A stretch of 64,000 nucleotides of DNA. It comes from Beroe forskalii (Eukaryota > Ctenophora > Nuda > Beroida > Beroidae). The stretch covers positions 1 to 64,000 of the forward strand of contig WFMF01000148.1 of the NCBI GenBank assembly GCA_011033025.1, in the 5' to 3' direction. Numbering within the stretch: the first letter of the stretch is position 1; every line of letters begins with the position of its first letter. Below the pieces are notes generated by a model. It made no database searches. It saw only the letters and a list, made by a program, of their open reading frames with translations, and was not told where the DNA came from. A program made the translations under genes and the position numbers. This document shows, in pieces, positions 57,460 to 64,000 of the stretch.

Positions 57460-57512
57460 TGACGTCATTATCAGGGTTTAACATGGTGTGTTGTGAGGGT
57501 TGCCATGGTTAC
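57460..57512 (+). promoter_or_regulatory. CRE/GATA composite element, copy 5, with RFX-like site
   Basis: TGACGTCATTATCAGGG then tttaacatggtgtgttg. An imperfect RFX X-box (gttgccatggttac, 57499-57512) follows 31 bp after the CRE. A TATA box (57301-57306) lies about 160 bp upstream. Confidence 0.75.
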
Positions 57513-57519
57513 TAGAGGA

Positions 57520-60360
57520 GGTAGAGGTGTACTCGCTGACGAGGGTTTAACAGAGAGCCATCAACAGAGGGTGTTAAACCGGTTACAGGACCCAACCCAA
57601 CTACCTGGTATATATCCCACCCTCCTGTACTAATCACCTCTTTACGCGTACACAGAATATAGGTGTTTATTGTCATTGTTGTTTTTTCATTGACTGGATC
57701 ATCAAACATGGTTTTAAATCCATTGATTATTATCTCATCCTTAAGTCAAAATGTTCTAGTACTAATCAGCTCTTTACGCACTGTGTACACCCGAGCCATA
57801 GTGATAGAGGTGTTTATTGATTATTGTTTTTTCATGACTTCATCATATTGATTGGGTGATCAAACAGGTTTTAAATCTTTAAAACTTTTTTGATTATCTC
57901 ATCCAATCTTCTCTGAGTTTGGATCTCAGCCAATCAAAACTTTAAGAAATTGAGAATTTTGAAAGCTCTTCCCGAACAAAGCTTCAGCTAACTTCCAGCA
58001 GCTTGAAAGGTGTTCCAGTTTTACAAGCTTCATTCCTTCCTTCATTTCTATTTATTTCGATGGATTGAAGTAAAGATATCGCAATGTCCTCTCTCCTCAA
58101 TCCCCCCTCCCTCTACACTTCCCTTTCTGTTCTTTGTTGTAAGGGATTGGAGGAAAGATATCAATGTTCCCTCTATTCCCCTCCCTCTATACTTCTCCCT
58201 CCTCCTCTTGTCACCCCTAGTGAAGGTCTGCACGGCACACAGAGTAATTATTCCTTATAAGGACATGTGCCCCTCCACCACACTACATGAATACAAGGGG
58301 ACCACCACTCAAAGCCACGATCACAGTACAGTGCTCTATTGTGTGACCGCATGCCTCTCTCTCGTCACTTACCCTCTAACTCACTCTCCTCTAAACTCAC
58401 TCTCTTTCACCCATTCAAGCAACTTGTCTCCACCTCACGCACTGTTACTTTTAACGCACGTTGGCAGATATCGGGTGGTTTCTGTTGTGATTTTATATTT
58501 ATTGAATCGTGCGCTGTGAGCACTTCCATTTGTTGAAAAGTGCAGTGGACTTGTTTCTATTTGTCTTTGTCCTTCTGTCATTGAAGTCTGTCGGTGTCCG
58601 TAAGTCTTTATATGTTGCTGTGTCTCTATGTGAGTTTTACGTTGTCTGTGTGTTTGTTTGTAATCTGTATGTCCGTTTGTTTGTCTGTGTGTCCGTGTGT
58701 CTGTCTGTTTGTTTGCCCGTCTCTGCCCATACTGGTAAGCGGTGGTACGGCGCAGCACTTATACGATGCCCGTCCGGAGACTAGATGGTCGGACACTCCA
58801 TAACCGGCTTCAGTGCTCACCATTATATTACTACTTTACCAGTTACTTGTAATTCTTTTGTTGTCGCGAGGTTTTACATTGTGTACTTTCATTCATGTTG
58901 TGAGTCTTTTGTGTCCAGAATTCGGAATTTCCTGTTTTCATAGTTCTGTGATTTAATAACCTCGGTATCTTCCTTGATCTCAGTTTTCAGAGGCTGTTTG
59001 TTTTAAGCCGTGCTACCCTATATTCCGTTTTTTTCGGAAACTTTTCTTATTTGTCTTGAAACTTTGGAATATAAGTATCCATTATCCAATAATACACGAG
59101 GTTTTGCCTTAATATGTCAAATTTAGAGTTTAAAAATAACAAGTTTTTAATTTAGATTTAAAGTCGCAAGTGACAAAATTATAGCCGGTACGTATGTGTT
59201 GACGGAAATTCTTCCTATTTTAAAGTTTAAACATGAATTACTTTCGCTTGGTCACGCATGAAACGGCGCAGGTTTTCCTGTATTTGGACACTTAATTATC
59301 TTAGAATTAACATTGCCGTCGAGGGAATTTCCGGCCCTCCGAAGATGCCGTAATTCTTATTTTCTTAAGGGCTACCATTGGAAGATTAAAACTCTGTTCT
59401 CTGTTGTTCGGCTGTTTTAAAGAATGCCCTTCACCAGATCAAGTGAGCAACCTTGCAACCTTAATCTTTCATTTCACAAATGGAAATTTTCCAGCATTAG
59501 AATTATCTAGCCGATTTGAAATTCTTAACTCGACTGATCCCCTCAAAGACAACTCAAATTCTAATGCCGAACACTCTGCAGCTTCTTTGCGGTCTGCGGC
59601 AATATACCTCACTGTTTTCTGACAGAGTTCGGCATTACTGAAACATAGAACCCAAAGTAAAGACCATACGACACCAGACACCCACATTCCACCCTTAGGT
59701 ATTCTATCACTCCTACTTAATTCTACCCACATTCCACCATTCCACTGCACCACGACACTGCAGAATTCTGTGGATTCCTGTAGGAATTATTCTCTGTCAC
59801 CATTCCATCCACATTCTTCTACTGAAATTACCTGCTCTAATCTAGCGCTTTCAGGGCTACCTAGCCGACTGCTGTATCTTAAAGCAGCTCAATTTGAGTG
59901 ACAATCTTAAAGTTTTTCTGTTGTCAAGATCAAGAATACTAGAATAGAAGAGATTTGATAAGTATCCCCTCGGGGTAAAAGTCAAATTCCCAATTACTTA
60001 AATTAGTTGAGTAGTTGGCTCCCTGACACAGCCTGGCTCTGCCTCTCTATTGCGATTCTCTGGATCTCAGATGCCTCTCTATTGTGATTCACTAGATCTG
60101 TTTATTCTTCAGTAGGTATATATTTCAGTATACCTATTTCAGACCGGCTTAGTGTACTTGACACCTGTCACCCTTGTAATTCTCCGGCTTTAAAATCACT
60201 AAACGTAGGGTAAATGACGGCACAAGATCCCCCCATCACCATACAATTCCCATCAACCCCATGTACTCTCAGAATGTACAGAAGACCCCTGGTGCAGTGT
60301 ACACGAAATGTACAATTCGGTATTCCCCCTCGCTCTGCAAGGGAGCGATGATTGGGGTCT
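57520..60360. other. Non-coding stretch
   Basis: No gene recognised. Includes a T/G-rich low-complexity tract at about 58555-58725 (tgtgtctgtctgtttg-type words) and pyrimidine-rich runs near 58.1 and 58.4 kb. Open frames through these tracts are compositional. Confidence 0.4.
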
Positions 60361-60462
60361 GGTTGCTAAGAATAAACCTCAGAGCTCACCCTCCTCACTA
60401 AAATACCCCAGTGATCATGACGTCATTACCACAGTTCAGAGTGTTGAGTTGTTGCCATGACG
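60361..60462 (+). promoter_or_regulatory. CRE/GATA composite element, copy 6, flanked by RFX half-sites
   Basis: CRE TGACGTCA at 60418-60425 followed by ttaccacag (GATA half has one change). GGTTGCTAAG at 60361 and GTTGCCATGA at 60451 are X-box half-site matches on either side. The extension reads ttcagagtgttgagttg. Confidence 0.6.
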
Positions 60463-60629
60463 CCGCCTAACGCCTGCAGAGTGTGTTGCGCGGGTGTTTT
60501 ACATAAGACTCTCTCTGTTGCCATGGTGATGACAGCTCCGCTCGTGCATTCTCTGTAGGACTTCCTCCAGTCTATAGCATTACTAGCAGCCATATTATAC
60601 GGGTTGTATTGGGTAGTATAGGCGCTAAC

Positions 60630-60670
60630 ACCTCACCAATTGAGCGTGTTAAGCTGTGATAATGACGTCA
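60630..60670 (-). promoter_or_regulatory. CRE/GATA composite element, copy 7 (reverse)
   Basis: Plus strand gtgttaagctgtgataatga followed by cgtca; CRE 60663-60670. The reverse extension ends in caattggtg. Confidence 0.75.
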
Positions 60671-61409
60671 TCAGCACGCGTCTATTCCCTGCTCACGACA
60701 CATAACCCATAGACTTCAGACCTTTCCAAGAGTACGAGCCCTCCGGCATGTTTTGTACGCTGTTAATCCTTTCAAATTACATTGCGTTTCTCGGACTTGT
60801 GTATATGCCGTGTAGGGGTTTTGCAGTGCGCTATAGCGTATGTTGGTACGCCTGCAGGACTTGATTTCTTATAGTTACGAATATTACACTGACCCGTGTG
60901 CTAGACCAAGCCTCAAAAATCATCAACGCCCCCCCCCCTCCCATCCCCTCAAACCAAAATGTCGCCTTCTCAAACACACGTATAAACACACGTATAAACA
61001 CACACATACAAAGATACAGGTTCAAATGTTCCACGTTCCATATACCCCCGTTGTCGCCCCCTCAGTCCCTTCATATATTAACAGTAACCAGTTGAAATGT
61101 TCCCATTTCCGTCGGGTGATGACGTGCCACCTCTCCCCCCTGTATATTGAGTGTGATAAGTATATTGTTTAAACATTGACGAGTGTGATAAGTTTAAATA
61201 TCGTGTGATAGGTTTAAACTAACAATATACTGACACGGGTATCGTATTATTGAGCTCATCATCATCTCCTGAAGATTGGTTATTATCGGGGGTAGTGTTG
61301 AAGGGCCATGTTTAACATTAGATGATGTACACTTTGTAACAGAATCTGCACGTGCCACTGGTTACGGGCACGTGTTTATAACAAGGGGCACAGAATCCTA
61401 TATTCTTGT

Positions 61410-61515
61410 AATAGGGTACACTGGGTTGCTATTTGTTATTTTGGGTTGCTAAGATACATGCTCCTTGATTTCTAGGTTACGTCGGGTTGCTTGGTTACAC
61501 TTGGTTGCTTGGGTT
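61410..61515. repeat. Clustered ggttgct words (RFX half-site-like)
   Basis: gggttgcta, gggttgctaag, gggttgcttggttacac and tggttgcttgggttacac lie within about 100 bp. The last two are an imperfect 17-18 bp tandem repeat. GTTGCTAAG resembles half of an RFX X-box. Confidence 0.5.
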
Positions 61516-61960
61516 ACACAATTCAGTGTGATTTGAAGCAACACCACGCTAAAACGTGCTGATTCTCATGATTCTTTGTGACCTTTGTTTTCAATGTTCC
61601 CTCTGTGCAAACGCAGTGAATTAATTTGTGAAGCAGTGAATCAAGCCATATGCAAATTCCTGCTTTGTTTGAGCCATTACCTTTTCTATCATTAGTTTTG
61701 TTGTCCTGAATCGATAATGAGCTTTAATCAATGATAGGCTTCAAATCACCAGTTCTACCCTTTCACCCCATTGCTGATAGGTTTTCTGGGAATCCTCCTG
61801 GTTCTACTCCAACAATAGCTATTTCTGTGCAGCATATATATTAGCATATCAAACACGGGTGTTTTGTACCCCTTTGTTTCCTGGTGTTTCACAACCAGGC
61901 ACCACTTTTAAAGATACAGTATACACCACCCTCACCCACACATCACGCGTCGGGGTGAGA

Positions 61961-62015
61961 TGACGTCATTATCATAGCTCAAAGTTGCGTCTTATTGGCA
62001 TTGCCAATATATAAA
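61961..62015 (+). promoter_or_regulatory. CRE/GATA copy 8 within a CCAAT/TATA promoter
   Basis: TGACGTCATTATCATAGC at 61961, then inverted CCAAT (ATTGG 61994-61998), CCAAT (62004-62008) and TATAAA (62010-62015), all within 55 bp. This is the most complete RNA polymerase II core-promoter arrangement in the window; transcription would start near 62040 on the plus strand. No ORF follows. Confidence 0.6.
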
Positions 62016-62188
62016 CTCGAATAGGATCCGCCCCCAAAGACAATACATATCTCAGTGAAATAGGGCTCACGGCTCATGGCACGTTTACCGATTGTTTGAG
62101 TGTCTCTAATTGGGCTCAGGGCACGTTTTACCCAAATAATGGCACACACAGAGAACAGCTCTCATCATCACTGGCGCCAGTGTCTGAT

Positions 62189-62250
62189 TATCTGATCTGA
62201 TTGGTGGATCAGAGTGACGTCATAATCAGGCTGCAGAATGGTTAATTGAG
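62189..62250 (+). promoter_or_regulatory. CRE/GATA composite element, copy 9, next to a CCAAT box
   Basis: TGACGTCATAATCAGG (CRE 62215-62222; GATA half with one change), then ctgcagaatggttaattgag. An inverted CCAAT (ctgattgg) sits about 15 bp upstream of the CRE. Confidence 0.65.
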
Positions 62251-63217
62251 TGCGTTGTATCGCCTACTTCTCCAATGCGCTCGGCTAATTGATGGCGCGT
62301 GTATCGTAAGCTCGTGGCACGGACCTGTATCTTGTACACTGAGTTAGGAACATACCAATTATGTAGTGTTCATGAATGGGTTCCAGTCTGTTATCGATGA
62401 ATGTCTAACTCTGATTAGGAATGCCAAATGATCAGTTGATCACGTACACCAGATATCCATGATGGGGTACGCTGCTCAGTTGAATACCCAGCAGGATCCC
62501 CGTCTTGGGATGTCTAAATCTGGCAATTCATGCCAAGTGATTAGCGATCACGTACCAGTTTATCCTCTTATCATTGTATGTTGTTATGTTGTATGAGCAT
62601 GTGGACTCGTGCATTGCCGCACTGTAAAGTGCGCATAATTTTCTGAATCTTGTCTTCTTTACTTCGCAGTTGATTTGTGTTCTACGTCTACATTTTTCAT
62701 GAAACTTTCAACGTCCATTTTACGAACCACTTCTAAGATGTTGCATCTCCACCAGTATCAATTATTACAGTCGGCACAAATTTCTTCCGAATTTGTCCTT
62801 TGAAACGTAGCAGACAGGGCAGAAAGCCTTAGAACGTCTGGGGAACGCGTTTTGATTCTCATTTCATAGTTTCTGAAAACATTTTAGTGATGCCCGTTTT
62901 CTACGTTAATTTGTTTCATATGATTCTGGTTTATTATTTAGTTATTTGTTGACAGGTGACTACTTTGTATTGAGTGGCTTTGGGCGAATGTAACGCCGTA
63001 CGGAGATCATTGCATCATACATACTTTGTCTTTTGGTTAAGTCTGCGCACTTAAAACGGTAGTTTTTAAGCCGACCAATATCACGAATATCAAAGCCAAA
63101 TGAAGCTGACTGCAGCGACATTTCCTGTTTACGTATGTACGTTTAAGTTCTTTGTAATCTGTTTTGAAAGGCTGAACCATCCACCTTGGTTAAGTTTAAC
63201 CGCCCAGTCCTCCCCAA

Positions 63218-63370
63218 AGTAACTCTCCATGAGTTCCCCATATTTACTATCCAAGGTCCTCCGTGAGTCCCTTGAACAGTTCCAGGACTCCCCATGTTCC
63301 CTCTCTGAACTCTCCTGCAGCACTGCAGTCTGATGAGCCACACATTGCCTCCATAGTAACTCTCCATGAG
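63218..63370. repeat. Imperfect repeat, agtaactctccatgag twice
   Basis: 63218-63233 and 63355-63370 are identical, about 137 bp apart, in generally repetitive ctcc/gagtccc sequence. Confidence 0.5.
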
Positions 63371-63558
63371 TCCCCTTCTCTACTACCTGAAGTCCCCTGA
63401 ACCACTCCATTCCATCCTTGATTCACTCCGTGAACCACTCCAGACCTTGTTGTAACTGCTTGTTTATGCTCCGCACTACATAACAAGCTCCCTCATATTC
63501 CTCATATTTGTCGTGGGAAGAGTGAGCAGGCTGCTCACAAAAACTAGGCTGGAGAGAA

Positions 63559-63600
63559 TGACGTCATTATCAGGGCTTAGAATGGAGAATTGATGAAGTC
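63559..63600 (+). promoter_or_regulatory. CRE/GATA composite element, copy 10
   Basis: TGACGTCATTATCAGGGC at 63559, then ttagaatggagaattgatg. Perfect CRE and GATA halves. Confidence 0.75.
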
Positions 63601-63787
63601 AGACCGTGTTCTTTTCAAGCGCGACATGTAGTTCCGCTGTCCTTTACACACTGAGTTCGTAATCATTGTGGATTTTCTGTTTTCTAGGAAGGAGGTGAAT
63701 TTGACGAATCCTAGAACTGCAGCTAGGGGCATATCATGGTCATGAGTTGAATAATTTATCATAAATTTCCAGCTTACTAGATCCCTC

Positions 63788-63898
63788 ACCACTCAGATCC
63801 CTCTCCCTCCCTAACCACTCAGATCTCCCTCCTCAAACCACTCACCAACTCAGATCTCTCTCCTGAAACCACTCAGATCTCTCTCCTGAAACCACTCG
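63788..63898. repeat. Minisatellite, about 23-bp unit, five imperfect copies
   Basis: Unit accactcagatctctctcct plus gaa, decaying toward the left end. Confidence 0.85.
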
Positions 63899-64000
63899 GT
63901 AGTTTAATAAAACTTCCTGACACGGGCAGGTTCCACTCATTGAGAGGAGGTAGGTTTTATAACCCGGTAATGAATTTAATGAATGTAATGAATATCTGAT

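Noticed and set aside
58435..58823. Thr/Gln/His-rich open frames both strands
   Set aside because: They follow a T/G-rich low-complexity tract and have no complexity of their own.
63129..63486. Minus-strand frames with repeated MESY-x-G words
   Set aside because: Produced by a short imperfect DNA repeat (agtaactctccatgag twice); no start context or family.
1..64000. CRISPR arrays, bacterial operons, rRNA or tRNA genes
   Set aside because: None seen. The tandem repeats lack CRISPR-like spacers and the genes are spliced eukaryotic genes.

Overview
The window is nuclear DNA of an invertebrate animal. Genes are split by GT-AG introns, and the recognisable proteins are metazoan or animal-type: an adhesion GPCR, two LDLa-repeat rhodopsin-type GPCRs, a PHPT1-like phosphohistidine phosphatase and a purple acid phosphatase. 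There are also a CR1-type non-LTR retrotransposon, minisatellites and AT-rich introns. Nothing fixes the phylum; a non-bilaterian or lophotrochozoan-like genome would fit. All exon joins were read by eye from splice sites and reading frame; no transcript evidence was available.

Layout. 1-425: tandem satellite cut by the left edge. 1512-8343 (+): 13-exon purple acid phosphatase, predicted 604 aa, with all seven metal ligands; its largest intron carries a 44-bp minisatellite that also supplies the next 3' splice site. 11416-14696 (-) and 19229-21985 (-): two related GPCRs with LDL-receptor class A repeats, coded mostly in long exons with very short introns. 23517-33480 (-): a long non-LTR retrotransposon with an intact endonuclease/reverse transcriptase ORF2, an overlapping ORF1 ending in a decayed SGNH-esterase fold, a tract of about 49 acidic heptads, a decayed AlkB-like fold, and a tRNA-like SINE head on the other strand. 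33533-36630 (+): transmembrane helices 3-7 and tail of an adhesion GPCR whose 5' half is not in the window. 38387-38755 (+): intronless PHPT1-like gene. 39652-46945 (+): seven-exon coiled-coil protein with a Glu/Pro/Thr-rich tail and two homologous neighbouring exons.

47-64 kb has no recognisable coding sequence but is dense in promoter-like sites: CACGTG E-boxes, CCAAT boxes spaced about 30 bp apart, TATA boxes, and ten copies of a composite element, TGACGTCATTATCA (a CRE fused to a GATA site), that continues into a conserved extension of about 25 bp. Nine perfect TGACGTCA octamers lie in the last 12.4 kb and only two in the first 51.6 kb. This element array is the best candidate for something undescribed. 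It could be a regulatory landscape, a set of promoters for unrecognised RNAs, or a small dispersed repeat that carries CRE/GATA sites; a degenerate copy in a phosphatase intron (about 4446) favours a repeat origin.

The genes do not form an obvious pathway. They are independent neighbours, with signs of local rearrangement by mobile elements and tandem duplication.
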